Shown here: positions 51,366 to 59,567 of the stretch, one piece after another
Layout: each line of letters starts with the position of its first letter
Numbering within the stretch: position 1 is the first letter of the stretch
Notes under the pieces: generated by a model
Seen by the model: the letters and a program-made list of their open reading frames with translations, nothing else
Database searches by the model: none
Told to the model about the DNA's origin: nothing
Program-made: the position numbers and the translations under genes
Source: Paenibacillus_D sp047238105
GTDB lineage: Bacteria > Bacillota > Bacilli > Paenibacillales > Paenibacillaceae
Direction: 5' to 3'
DNA length: 64,000 nucleotides
Assembly (NCBI RefSeq): GCF_047238105.1
Contig: NZ_JBDFMD010000001.1
Coordinates: 1,302,001-1,366,000 of the forward strand

Positions 51366-51382
51366 CCATTATACCATAATGG
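51366..51382 (-). promoter_or_regulatory. Globin promoter with overlapping palindrome
   Basis: On the minus strand, TGG-TATAAT is an extended -10 box at 51376-51368. The dyad CCATTAT-ACC-ATAATGG (51366-51382) covers it, which could be an operator. An 8-base-loop hairpin GGAGGG/CCCTCC follows in the leader. Confidence 0.5.
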
Positions 51383-51455
51383 ATCGTATCAAGTTGACTG
51401 GACTGGCTGTCTGCGCTGCCTTTCGCGGGGAAACCAATGCCTGAGCGGACCTACG

Positions 51456-51497
51456 CCAAAAACACACAGTTCCTTCAGCGATCGCTGACACTGTGCG
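51456..51497 (-). terminator. Terminator of a small transcription unit
   Basis: CACAGT/ACTGTG and the palindrome CAGCGATCGCTG form one stem. On the minus strand TGTTTTTGG follows. It lies about 30 bases after the small membrane protein reading frame, which supports that gene being transcribed. Confidence 0.65.
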
Positions 51498-51526
51498 TCA
51501 AATATGGCCTATGGTTGCGATCCAGC

Positions 51527-51622
51527 TCAATAGCCGTTCCAGTCTTCTTCACCCGAGCCCGGGATCGACTGGCGGATTACAAAGGCAAACAGGCAAGCCA
51601 GAATTCCGGCGACAAATGCCAT
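51527..51622 (-). CDS. Possible tiny single-helix membrane protein
   Basis: A 31-residue frame starts at ATG 51622 with GGGGTGG 5 bases upstream and ends in TGA. It codes for a hydrophobic helix of about 16 residues (Ala-Phe-Val-Ala-Gly-Ile to Phe-Val-Ile) and a polar tail ending Gly-Glu-Glu-Asp-Trp-Asn-Gly-Tyr. The frame stays open upstream for about 19 codons, with further protein-like sequence but no ATG or TTG; two GTG codons lie just before the ATG. It lies in the otherwise empty 543-base gap before ylbJ and is followed by a terminator on the same strand. The family is unknown. Confidence 0.4.
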   Translation of the reverse strand: MAFVAGILACLFAFVIRQSIPGSGEEDWNGY

Positions 51623-51734
51623 CTGCACCACCCCAACCGTTCCGTGATAGAGGTTTATAAAGCTGAAAGCCCCACTTTATGAACGCTCAATAATATTATT
51701 CTAACATACCCCCCGCCAAAAATCAGTCTATTTT

Positions 51735-51748
51735 TGCAAGCGTTTTCT
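51735..51748. promoter_or_regulatory. Candidate cre site upstream of ylbJ
   Basis: TGCAAGCGTTTTCT matches the cre consensus TGWAANCGNTNWCA at 12 of 14 positions. It lies about 100 bases before the ylbJ start in an AT-rich region that should contain the promoter. Confidence 0.3.
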
Positions 51749-51844
51749 ATTTTTTTATATGGATAATCGTTATTTGTTCAGGGATGTTTGTCCATCCCGT
51801 CGCATATATCTCCTAATAAAGGCGGTATCTCGAGGGGGGCTGTT

Positions 51845-52903
51845 ATGCTGCGCCGACTTTGTTCGCCCGTTGTTCTGAGCGCTATGATCGCCTGCATACT
51901 CACCCTGCTCATGACATTATACACGGAAGCAGCTTTGTCAGCCTCGATCCGGGGCATCTCGATCTGGTGGGAGGTCTTATTCCCTTCATTATTCACTTTC
52001 TTCGTGCTCTCCGAAGTGCTGCTCGGTTTTGGGGTGGTTCATTTCTTCGGGACGCTGCTGGATCCCCTGATGCGACCGGTGTTCCGCATCCCCGGGATCG
52101 GCGGCTTCGTCCTGACGATGGGACTGGTAGCGGGCTACCCTGTAGGCGCGCGCCTGACGGCGCAGCTGCGGGAGCAAGGACTGGTGAATCGCTCGGAGGG
52201 CGAGCGGCTCGTCGCCTTCACGACGTCCTCCGACCCGATCTTCCTGATCGGCGCCGTCTCAGTCGGCTTCTTCCATAATGTCGCTGTCGCCCCGCTGCTC
52301 GCGGCTGCCCATTACGGATCGGTCATGCTGGTCGGAGTGGCCATGCGCTTCCATGACCGCCATGCGCCGACGACGCCGCCGCCCGAAGGGCAGCAGACGG
52401 ATACCGGGCGGCTGCGGGCTTCCCTGACGGCCATGCACCAGGCCAGGCTGGCCGATGGGCGCGAGCTCGGCACGCTGCTCCGCGATGCGATCCAGTCGGC
52501 ACTGCGGCTTATGCTGGTCGTCGGCGGGCTCGTCGTCTTCTTCTCTGTCATGATGGAGGTGCTGACGCAAGCTGGTATCCTCCCCCGATTCGCCGACGCC
52601 ATCGAAGCTTTGATGCGTCTGCTCGGGCTCCCTTCCGCCCTTGCCGACGCCATCGTCAGCGGGCTGTTCGAGGTGACGCTGGGCAGCCGTGAAGCGGGTC
52701 TGGCCGGCGGCGGTCTGATCCATCAACTGGCTATCGCTGCCTGGATCTTGTCGTGGGGCGGCTTATCGGTCCATGCGCAGATCGCCAGTCTGATCGGCAG
52801 CACAGGCATGAGATACGGTCCATTTCTTATCGCCCGCCTGCTGCACAGCATCCTGGCTGTGCTGCTCGTCTACCTGCTGTGGGGATGGCTTGGCCCCGTG
52901 TGA
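51845..52903 (+). CDS. ylbJ: YlbJ-like nucleoside-recognition domain membrane protein
   Basis: This 352-residue integral membrane protein has about eight hydrophobic segments and the Gate-type motifs of the nucleoside-recognition family (Val-Ala-Gly-Tyr-Pro-Val-Gly-Ala-Arg and Ser-Gly-Leu-Phe-Glu-Val-Thr-Leu-Gly). In Bacillus, YlbJ is needed for sporulation. ATG 51845 has GGGGGG 5 bases upstream; the frame begins earlier but without a binding site. It precedes NAD kinase on the same strand. Confidence 0.9.
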   Translation: MLRRLCSPVVLSAMIACILTLLMTLYTEAALSASIRGISIWWEVLFPSLFTFFVLSEVLLGFGVVHFFGTLLDPLMRPVFRIPGIGGFVLTMGLVAGYPVGARLTAQLREQGLVNRSEGERLVAFTTSSDPIFLIGAVSVGFFHNVAVAPLLAAAHYGSVMLVGVAMRFHDRHAPTTPPPEGQQTDTGRLRASLTAMHQARLADGRELGTLLRDAIQSALRLMLVVGGLVVFFSVMMEVLTQAGILPRFADAIEALMRLLGLPSALADAIVSGLFEVTLGSREAGLAGGGLIHQLAIAAWILSWGGLSVHAQIASLIGSTGMRYGPFLIARLLHSILAVLLVYLLWGWLGPV

Positions 52904-52971
52904 CATTGTGTTTCGGTCCGTTTTCGGCTATCATTCAGTGTAGAATCAAGACGAGGAAGGGGCCGTTATTG

Positions 52972-53769
52972 TTGAGATATGCTGTATTGGACCGCGGAGA
53001 TTCCCTCTCGCAAGGACTCGCGGATAAACTTCACCAACTGGCGGCGGACAAAGGCTTCGAACATCATCAGGACGAGCCTGAGATCGTCATCTCGATCGGT
53101 GGAGACGGCACGCTGCTTCACGCATTTCATACCTTTTTGCATAAGCTGAACCACGTCTCGTTCATTGGCGTTCATACCGGACATCTCGGCTTCTACGCTG
53201 ACTGGCAGGCCAATGAGCTGGAGGACCTCGTCGACCGGATGGCTTCAGCCGAGCCGTTCCTGGTGAGATACCCGCTGGCGAAGATCGAGCTCGATACATC
53301 GGATGGCAAGACCGAATATCTCGCCCTGAACGAGTTTACGCTCAAAGGCGTCAACGCTACACTGGTCGCCCAGATCAATGTCAATGACGAGCTCTTCGAG
53401 ATGTTCCGCGGCGACGGCATCGTCATCTCCACCCCGACCGGGAGTACGGCCTACAACAAGAGCGCAGGAGGTGCTATCCTGCATCCGTCCATCCCGTCGC
53501 TGCAGATCGCCGAGATTGCCTCGATCAACAACCGCGTCTACCGGACATTAGGTTCTTCGATCGTCCTGCCGGAGCATCATCATGTCGATATCATCTCCAA
53601 GAAAGAACAGCGTCTGCTCCTGGCGATCGATCACATCAATATCGAAAGGGAGGACATCCACGCCATCCGTTGCAGCGTCTCCGATCAGCGGATCCGGTTT
53701 GCCCGCTATCGTCCGTTCCCGTTCTGGAACCGGGTGCGCGAGGCTTTCCTGGGCTACGATGTAAGATAG
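52972..53769 (+). CDS. nadK: NAD kinase
   Basis: This enzyme phosphorylates NAD to NADP. It has Gly-Gly-Asp-Gly-Thr at residues 43-47 and the second motif Thr-Pro-Thr-Gly-Ser-Thr-Ala-Tyr-Asn. The TTG start at 52972, with GGGG about 9 bases upstream (TTG 52969 is an alternative), gives 265 residues and the family N-terminus Arg-Tyr-Ala-Val; the longer open frame into ylbJ is not coding. The next gene begins 2 bases after the stop, so the two are one operon. Confidence 0.93.
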   Translation: MRYAVLDRGDSLSQGLADKLHQLAADKGFEHHQDEPEIVISIGGDGTLLHAFHTFLHKLNHVSFIGVHTGHLGFYADWQANELEDLVDRMASAEPFLVRYPLAKIELDTSDGKTEYLALNEFTLKGVNATLVAQINVNDELFEMFRGDGIVISTPTGSTAYNKSAGGAILHPSIPSLQIAEIASINNRVYRTLGSSIVLPEHHHVDIISKKEQRLLLAIDHINIEREDIHAIRCSVSDQRIRFARYRPFPFWNRVREAFLGYDVR

Positions 53770-53771
53770 CC

Positions 53772-55511
53772 ATGAAGGAATTGCGCATGTACCTGAAGTT
53801 CGTCAAGCCATATCAAGGGCTTGTCGCGCTTACGCTTGCCATCGGCATGGTCAAGTTTGCGATCCCGCTCATGCTGCCGCTGTTCCTGCAGCATGTGATC
53901 GACAACATCCTGATGGCAGAGAAGCCCGTCGCCGAGAAGACCAGCGAACTGCTGACGGTGTGCGGGCTTGCTTTTGTCGTCTTTATCATCGTCCGTTATC
54001 CGATCGAGTACTACCGGCAGTATTACGCGCAGCTGACGACCAGCAAGATTCTGTATGATCTGCGCAACAAACTGTATGCCCATCTGCAGCGGCTGTCGCT
54101 GCGCTTCTACCAAAGCCGCAAGAGCGGCGAGATCATCTCCCGGATGGTCAACGATGCCGAGCAGACCAAAGCGATTGTCGAAACCGGCCTGATGAATATC
54201 TGGCTGGACATCTTCACGCTGTCCATCGCCATTGTCATTATGGCGGGTATGAATCTTACACTAACACTGGTAGCGATTATTATCCTGCCTTTCTATGCTT
54301 ACGCCGTCAAAAAACTGTACAAAAGGCTCCGGGACTATTCACGCTCCCGCTCCGCAGCGCTTGCCGATATGCAGGGCTATCTGAATGAGCATGTCAACGG
54401 CATTCCCGTGGTCAAAAGCTTCACGCTGGAGCAGCACGAGCAGGAGCAGTTCGGCGGCAAGAATGGCCATTTCCTGAGCCGGGCCATCGCCCTGACCAAG
54501 TGGAATGCGCTGACCACCGGCATCATCAATACGCTGACCGAGCTGGCGCCGCTGCTCGTGCTCGCATACGGGGGTTATCTGGTCATCACCAACAATCTCA
54601 CGCTCGGTGAGTTTGTAGCTTTCTACGGCTACCTGGACCGTCTATATACCCCGCTGCGGCGGCTGGTCAATGCGTCCACGACGCTTACCCAGGCATCGGC
54701 TTCGATGGAACGGGTCATGGAGCTGCTGTCGGAGCCCGCTGACGTGACCGATGCGCCGGATGCCAAAGTCTTGAAAGGGGTCCGTGGAGAAGTCGAGCTC
54801 GACCGTGTCTCCTTCCGCTACCGGGAGGACAATGAATGGGTGCTTCGCGAGGTCAATCTTCACATTGCGCCCGGCGAGACGGTAGCCTTGGTAGGCATGA
54901 GCGGCGGCGGCAAATCGACGCTGATCAGTCTGCTGCCGCGCTTCTATGATGCGCAGGAGGGCGAGATCCGGATCGATGGGCAGGAGATCCGCGGGCTCAC
55001 CTTGCAGAGCGTACGGTCCCAGATCGGCATGGTGCTGCAGGACAACATCCTCTTCAGCGGCAGCGTCCGCGAGAACATCCTGCTCGGCAATCCGGATGCC
55101 ACCGAGGAAGCGATGCGCGAAGCCGCTCGCCGCGCCAATGCCGATGGCTTCATCGAGTCGCTTCCGGACGGGTACGACACCGAGATCGGCGAACGCGGCG
55201 TCAAGCTCTCGGGCGGCCAGAAGCAACGGATCGCGATTGCCCGCGTCTTCCTGAAGGATCCGGCCATCCTGATTCTTGACGAAGCCACATCTGCACTGGA
55301 TCTGGAGTCCGAGCAGCTCATCCAGACGGCGTTGAAGGAACTGGCTGAGGAGCGGACGACCATCATCGTTGCACACCGGCTCTCGACGGTCACCCATGCC
55401 GATCAGATCATCGTCATGGAGCACGGGGCCATCGTGGAGCAAGGCAGACACGAGGAGCTGATGCAACGCGGCGGCGCGTACGCTCGGCTGTACAATGTCC
55501 AGCATTTGTAG
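53772..55511 (+). CDS. ABC exporter, fused membrane and ATPase domains
   Basis: This 579-residue half-transporter has six N-terminal helices (about residues 15-320) and an ATPase domain with Walker A Gly-Met-Ser-Gly-Gly-Gly-Lys-Ser-Thr, signature Leu-Ser-Gly-Gly-Gln-Lys-Gln-Arg, Walker B Ile-Leu-Ile-Leu-Asp-Glu-Ala-Thr-Ser and an H loop His-Arg-Leu-Ser-Thr. It resembles the lipid/multidrug exporters of the MsbA/YfiB type. The first ATG at 53772 gives the family N-terminus; ATG 53787 has a better binding site (AAGGA at 7 bases) and may be used instead. The substrate is not known. It is co-transcribed with NAD kinase. Confidence 0.92.
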   Translation: MKELRMYLKFVKPYQGLVALTLAIGMVKFAIPLMLPLFLQHVIDNILMAEKPVAEKTSELLTVCGLAFVVFIIVRYPIEYYRQYYAQLTTSKILYDLRNKLYAHLQRLSLRFYQSRKSGEIISRMVNDAEQTKAIVETGLMNIWLDIFTLSIAIVIMAGMNLTLTLVAIIILPFYAYAVKKLYKRLRDYSRSRSAALADMQGYLNEHVNGIPVVKSFTLEQHEQEQFGGKNGHFLSRAIALTKWNALTTGIINTLTELAPLLVLAYGGYLVITNNLTLGEFVAFYGYLDRLYTPLRRLVNASTTLTQASASMERVMELLSEPADVTDAPDAKVLKGVRGEVELDRVSFRYREDNEWVLREVNLHIAPGETVALVGMSGGGKSTLISLLPRFYDAQEGEIRIDGQEIRGLTLQSVRSQIGMVLQDNILFSGSVRENILLGNPDATEEAMREAARRANADGFIESLPDGYDTEIGERGVKLSGGQKQRIAIARVFLKDPAILILDEATSALDLESEQLIQTALKELAEERTTIIVAHRLSTVTHADQIIVMEHGAIVEQGRHEELMQRGGAYARLYNVQHL

Positions 55512-55527
55512 CGGGCAGCGGGTAACA

Positions 55528-55568
55528 ACAAAAAACGGCCTGGGGCTTACTTGCCCTGGCCGTTTTTT
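55528..55568. terminator. Bidirectional terminator between convergent genes
   Basis: AAAAAACGGCC..GGGC pairs with GCCC..GGCCGTTTTTT around a short loop, giving a T-run on either strand. It ends the ABC exporter operon and the yutD transcript. Confidence 0.93.
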
Positions 55569-55576
55569 GATTTGCT

Positions 55577-56254
55577 TTATGACGGCTTGCCCCCGCCTGC
55601 TCTGGCGCCTGGAGGAGTGCCTTCACGTTTCTTGCCTTCTCCGGCCTTGCCAGAGACGGCCGCAGACTGCTGACCTCTGCCGTCTCCAGCCCGGCCGGCA
55701 CCTTTGGATTCGCCTCCCCGCATCTCAGCCTTCACGTCAGCACCTTTTGACTCATGATGACGAGCGTCGCTGCTCCTCGGCTTGCCTCCCGAACGGGAGC
55801 CGCGATTACGCGACTTGTAGGGCCGTTGATTGCGAGGAAGCAACGGTGCAGGCTCTTGCGCAGCAACTACAGGTTCCTGCTCTGTCATAGGCAAGCCTGC
55901 ATCGGCCGGTTCGCCGGCAGGCTCCGTCTCGTGATGCTCGGGCTCAGGACCGTAGTCCTGGGAAGGATCCGACTTTTTCGATGTTGCCGATTTTTGCAGT
56001 ACAAAATAGGCGCAGCCAAAGTTGCAATATTCATTGATATAATCGGACATGAAGGAAAAACTCGAGTCCTTGGTTGCCTTGGGATGACTGTCCCGAAAAA
56101 AACCTTTGAGCCGGAGCTGTCCATAGCCCCAGTCTCCGATAATAAAATCATAACGTTCCAACACATCGCTGTAACGGTCGCGGAATGCTTCCGCATTCCA
56201 GGCCGTCTTGTGCTCGTGTACCAGCTCGAACGTACGTCCACCAATATGAATCAA
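55577..56254 (-). CDS. yutD: YutD family protein with long basic, glycine-rich tail
   Basis: The first about 95 residues match YutD (DUF1027): Ala-Trp-Asn-Ala-Glu-Ala-Phe-Arg-Asp-Arg-Tyr and Asp-Trp-Gly-Tyr-Gly-Gln-Leu-Arg-Leu-Lys-Gly-Phe-Phe, then Tyr-Cys-Asn-Phe-Gly-Cys-Ala-Tyr-Phe. The remaining about 130 residues have an acidic Pro/Glu stretch, then a Gly/Arg/Lys-rich disordered tail that Bacillus YutD does not have. TTG 56254 has AAAGGAG 10 bases upstream. The order yutD-lipA-lytH-yunB agrees with Bacillus. The function is unknown; the tail might bind nucleic acid. Confidence 0.88.
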   Translation of the reverse strand: MIHIGGRTFELVHEHKTAWNAEAFRDRYSDVLERYDFIIGDWGYGQLRLKGFFRDSHPKATKDSSFSFMSDYINEYCNFGCAYFVLQKSATSKKSDPSQDYGPEPEHHETEPAGEPADAGLPMTEQEPVVAAQEPAPLLPRNQRPYKSRNRGSRSGGKPRSSDARHHESKGADVKAEMRGGESKGAGRAGDGRGQQSAAVSGKAGEGKKREGTPPGARAGGGKPS

Positions 56255-56327
56255 CGCAAATACACTCCTTTGTCCATCCTATCCGGCAGGGCCGATGCTA
56301 CAGCCCCTGAAGGCGAAGCAGCCGATA

Positions 56328-57224
56328 TTATCTGGCTGTGGTCTGAGCCTGCTCGGCCGACTTCACCTGCTCATGCGCATGGTAGGAGCTGCGTACCATC
56401 GGTCCGGACTCCACATGGCTGAAGCCGCGGGCCATTCCCTCTTCCTTCAGCTTGGCAAACTCGTCCGGATGCACATAACGCTCAATCGACATATGCTTGG
56501 GCGACGGCTGCAGATACTGGCCCAGCGTAAGAATGTTGCAGTCCACCGCTCTCAGATCGTCCATCGCCTGGAGGATCTCGTCCCACCGCTCGCCTACGCC
56601 GAGCATGATGCTGGACTTGGTCGGGATGTTCGGCTGCAGCTCCTTGGCCCGGCGGATCAGCTCCAGCGAACGGGCATACTTGGCCTTGGCGCGCACTCTG
56701 TCGGAGAGCCGCTCGACCGTCTCGATATTATGGTTGAGGATATCCGGCTTAGCGTCCATGACGACTTTGAGCGCATCCCAGTTGCCCATAAAATCAGGGA
56801 TCAGCACTTCCACACTGCACAGCGGCAGCTTGCGGCGGATCGCCTTGATCGTCTCGGCGAAGATCATCGCTCCGCCATCCGCCAGATCATCTCTTGCGAC
56901 CGAGGTGACGACGCAATGCTGCAGACCCATCTGCACTGCGGCATCCGCGACACGCTCCGGCTCGGCAAGATCGAGCTCGGTCGGCATGCCCGTGTTGACC
57001 GCACAAAAGCGGCATGCCCGGGTACAGATATCACCCAGAATCATAAATGTAGCCGTCCGGTTGGCCCAGCATTCATAGATGTTCGGGCAGCGCGCTTCCT
57101 CGCAGACCGTATGCAAGGTTTTGGAGCGCATCATGTCTTTGATTTCCTTATAATTGCCATCGGTCGTCAGCTTGATACGCAGCCATTCCGGCTTGGGCAA
57201 CTTTTCACGTGGTTTAGTAGCCAT
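56328..57224 (-). CDS. lipA: Lipoyl synthase
   Basis: This radical SAM enzyme inserts two sulfurs into octanoyl chains on lipoyl domains. It shows both iron-sulfur motifs: Cys-Glu-Glu-Ala-Arg-Cys-Pro-Asn-Ile-Tyr-Glu-Cys (auxiliary cluster) and Cys-Thr-Arg-Ala-Cys-Arg-Phe-Cys (SAM cluster), with a C-terminal Arg-Ser-Ser-Tyr-His-Ala. ATG 57224 gives the family N-terminus (Met-Ala-Thr-Lys); a TTG 30 bases earlier is an alternative. It is 298 residues long. It is divergent from the M23 peptidase gene. The 225-base gap contains a hairpin with arms GTTCAAAAAG (57284-57315) of unknown role. Confidence 0.96.
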   Translation of the reverse strand: MATKPREKLPKPEWLRIKLTTDGNYKEIKDMMRSKTLHTVCEEARCPNIYECWANRTATFMILGDICTRACRFCAVNTGMPTELDLAEPERVADAAVQMGLQHCVVTSVARDDLADGGAMIFAETIKAIRRKLPLCSVEVLIPDFMGNWDALKVVMDAKPDILNHNIETVERLSDRVRAKAKYARSLELIRRAKELQPNIPTKSSIMLGVGERWDEILQAMDDLRAVDCNILTLGQYLQPSPKHMSIERYVHPDEFAKLKEEGMARGFSHVESGPMVRSSYHAHEQVKSAEQAQTTAR

Positions 57225-57449
57225 AGGAGCATTACCTGCCTTATTTGTATTCAACAGACGCCGCGCGCCCGCTTATAGAGATTGTTCAAAAAGACCGTTA
57301 CACACCTTTTTGAACTGGATTATGGTCACATCTCATCCATTATAACATGAATCGGATAAAATCCAATGATATGCAAATGATAACCTACAGGAAAGTCCCG
57401 GTCATATCCGGGGTTAGAGGAGATAGACTTTAACAGGAGGTGCTTGTCC

Positions 57450-58544
57450 GTGCGGCAAGGGAGAACATTGACACGCGCGCTCGCTGTGACGCTGTTGACT
57501 GGGATGTTATCGACGTTCCCGTTACCGGATATCGGAAGTGCACGGGAAGCGGTGCTGACCCAGACTGAAAGCTCTCCCGTCCCAAGTGAGTGGACGGCGT
57601 CGGATCCAAAAGCATCATCGGATCGCTCGCAGCAGCTCGGCCAGCGTCGGGAGCTGTTCGAGCGGATGAGCACGGTGACGACGATTCCATGGTATTATTT
57701 TGCGGCTATCGATCAATATGAACGCTCCTTGAACAAAGCCTTGCCGAAGAGGCGGCAAGCCAGCGGCGAATTGCTCGGCATCTATATCTCTCCGGAGGCA
57801 TGGGGCGGCACGCTCAACCCGGACAGCAGCGATACAAGCCCTGCCGGTATTGCCTTGTTCGGCGGCATAGGGCGCGACGGCAACGGGGACGGCAAGGCCG
57901 ACCGCAGCAACGATACCGACCTGCTCTACACGATCGCGCACCACGTCCTCAAGTCGGGGACCAGCCAGGAAGACTTTGGCATCGGCCTATGGGAGTACTA
58001 TCAGAATACGCGGGCGGTTCAGCGTATAACCCAATTTGCCAAGATCTATGCCACCTTTGGCCATTTGGACTTGTTCGAGCACGCCTTCCCCGTCCCGGTA
58101 GGGACACGCTACTCTTACCGCAGCACCTGGGGTACAGGACGCTCCTGGGGCGGCTACCGGATCCATGAAGGCACCGACATCTTTGCCGATTACGGCCTGC
58201 CGGTCCGCAGCACCTGTTATGGCATTATCGAGATCAAGGGATGGAACCCCTACGGCGGCTGGCGCATCGGCATCCGCGACCTCGACAACGTCTACCATTA
58301 TTACGCGCATCTCTCCGGCTACGACAAAACTGTCGGCGTCGGCGATGTCGTGAAGCCAGGCCAGGTGCTCGGCTGGGTCGGCAGCTCGGGCTACGGCAAG
58401 CCGGGCACGCAAGGGAAATTCCCGCCGCACCTGCATTACGGCCTGTATCGGGACCGTGGGCTTGTGGAGTGGGCATTCGATCCTTACCCGTCCCTGCGGG
58501 CCTGGGAGCAGAGCGACCGCAAGAAAAAGAAGGGGAGCGGCTAA
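57450..58544 (+). CDS. Secreted M23 metallopeptidase, LytH-like
   Basis: The 364-residue product has a signal peptide-like N-terminus (Leu-Thr-Arg-Ala-Leu-Ala-Val-Thr-Leu-Leu, cleavage near residue 35). A helical middle region (about 70-210) precedes a C-terminal M23 domain (about 215-345) with His-Glu-Gly-Thr-Asp and His-Leu-His-Tyr-Gly zinc motifs. Its place next to yunB matches lytH of Bacillus, a sporulation-specific peptidoglycan endopeptidase. GTG 57450 has AGGAGG 9 bases upstream; the TTG at 57444 is too close. The C-terminal Lys-Lys-Lys-Lys-Gly-Ser-Gly codons form part of a terminator. Confidence 0.87.
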   Translation: MRQGRTLTRALAVTLLTGMLSTFPLPDIGSAREAVLTQTESSPVPSEWTASDPKASSDRSQQLGQRRELFERMSTVTTIPWYYFAAIDQYERSLNKALPKRRQASGELLGIYISPEAWGGTLNPDSSDTSPAGIALFGGIGRDGNGDGKADRSNDTDLLYTIAHHVLKSGTSQEDFGIGLWEYYQNTRAVQRITQFAKIYATFGHLDLFEHAFPVPVGTRYSYRSTWGTGRSWGGYRIHEGTDIFADYGLPVRSTCYGIIEIKGWNPYGGWRIGIRDLDNVYHYYAHLSGYDKTVGVGDVVKPGQVLGWVGSSGYGKPGTQGKFPPHLHYGLYRDRGLVEWAFDPYPSLRAWEQSDRKKKKGSG

Positions 58545-58555
58545 GGCCGCTCCCC
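58520..58555. terminator. Shared terminator in overlapping gene ends
   Basis: GGGGAGCGGC-TAAG-GCCGCTCCCC (58532-58541 and 58546-58555) lies over the stop codons of the two convergent genes (CTAA, 58541-58544). On the minus strand the poly-lysine codons of the M23 gene give TTCTTTTTCTT, so the hairpin ends the yunB transcript. Confidence 0.75.
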
Positions 58556-59410
58556 TGTTCCATATGTCACGTCTGGAGAAGGAGACAGCGCCCCTCCTTC
58601 GATCAGACCGCTGCGGCGTTCCTCCAGCCGCCCCATCGGAATCGCAATATTGGGCGCGCCTGCGGCGCTGTTGCCCACAGGGTTGCCTTTATTGTCGTAA
58701 TAGTACATCGGCACATCGCCGACGACGAGCAGGTACGAGATCGGGATCTCCGTCTGCACGATCTCCGGCTTCGTATCGAACGGGATGATAATCGCCACCT
58801 CCGTCGCGATCCGGATGTAGACTTCCACAAGAATGTTGTTGATGCCTACATTTTCCTGACGGGTGTGGAGATCGACCTTGACGGCGCCGATCGGCTCGAA
58901 CCGGACCGGCACCCGCGGCCCGAAGGAGGACAGGATGGCGCTGCCGAGCGCCCTGCCGACGGGGATGCGTTCCGGCATATTTTTGACCTCTTGCAGGGTT
59001 GATTGTACGGTATTGATCGTCTCCGAGGTGATGCGCATATGTTCGGAATAGTTGATCATGAAGCCGGAAACCTTGCCGTTCTCCGTCATCTTCCAGTCGA
59101 TCAGCCCTTCGATATCCGACCGGCCGGCCACCTGCTCGCTGATCGCCTTGTTGATCGCCTGGGTCGCCACCTGCTTGATCCGCAGCTGGGCGATATTCAT
59201 GAGCGGCGGCCGCAGGTTGCGCTCCATGAAGATGAAAAATTGGAAGCCCAGCAAAGCCGTGATGAGAAGCACGATCCACCACAGCTTGCGCCTCTTGCCG
59301 CGCGGCTTCCTCGTCCCGGCTTGCCTGAACTTCGCCGGCTTCGGCCGTGTCCGCATCCCGCCGAACCCGCTCCATCCGATCTGCCACCGCCGTCTGCCCC
59401 ATCTCGCCAT
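58541..59410 (-). CDS. yunB: Sporulation protein YunB
   Basis: This 289-residue membrane protein has a short basic N-terminal region, one transmembrane helix (about residues 42-62), and an extracytoplasmic domain with Ile-Asn-Lys-Ala-Ile-Ser-Glu-Gln and Val-Gly-Ile-Asn-Asn-Ile-Leu-Val-Glu-Val-Tyr, as in YunB (PF09560). Bacillus YunB is made in the mother cell and is required for normal spore formation. ATG 59410 has AGGG 6 bases upstream, while ATG 59416 abuts it. Its stop overlaps that of the convergent M23 gene by four bases. Confidence 0.9.
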   Translation of the reverse strand: MARWGRRRWQIGWSGFGGMRTRPKPAKFRQAGTRKPRGKRRKLWWIVLLITALLGFQFFIFMERNLRPPLMNIAQLRIKQVATQAINKAISEQVAGRSDIEGLIDWKMTENGKVSGFMINYSEHMRITSETINTVQSTLQEVKNMPERIPVGRALGSAILSSFGPRVPVRFEPIGAVKVDLHTRQENVGINNILVEVYIRIATEVAIIIPFDTKPEIVQTEIPISYLLVVGDVPMYYYDNKGNPVGNSAAGAPNIAIPMGRLEERRSGLIEGGALSPSPDVTYGTGERP

Positions 59411-59513
59411 CCGCATCCCTCCCCGCTGCAGCGCATGCTTGGCATTCCTGTCCCGCTAGTATCAGCTTATGCGGCGGGGACGGGAAACAGAAGGAAACCC
59501 TAAAGCCAATCCT

Positions 59514-59547
59514 GCAAAAAAAGACAAGGAGCGCAGATGCTCCTTGT
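59514..59547 (-). terminator. Intrinsic terminator of the sulfatase operon
   Basis: ACAAGGAGC/GCTCCTTGT form a 9-bp stem with a 6-base loop. On the minus strand CTTTTTTT follows. It begins 21 bases after the sulfatase stop. Confidence 0.92.
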
Positions 59548-59567
59548 TTTCTAAGTGAGTATGGATT

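Noticed and set aside
51437..51682. 81-codon plus-strand frame in the globin-ylbJ gap
   Set aside because: It lacks a binding site and runs opposite the terminator and the small minus-strand frame.
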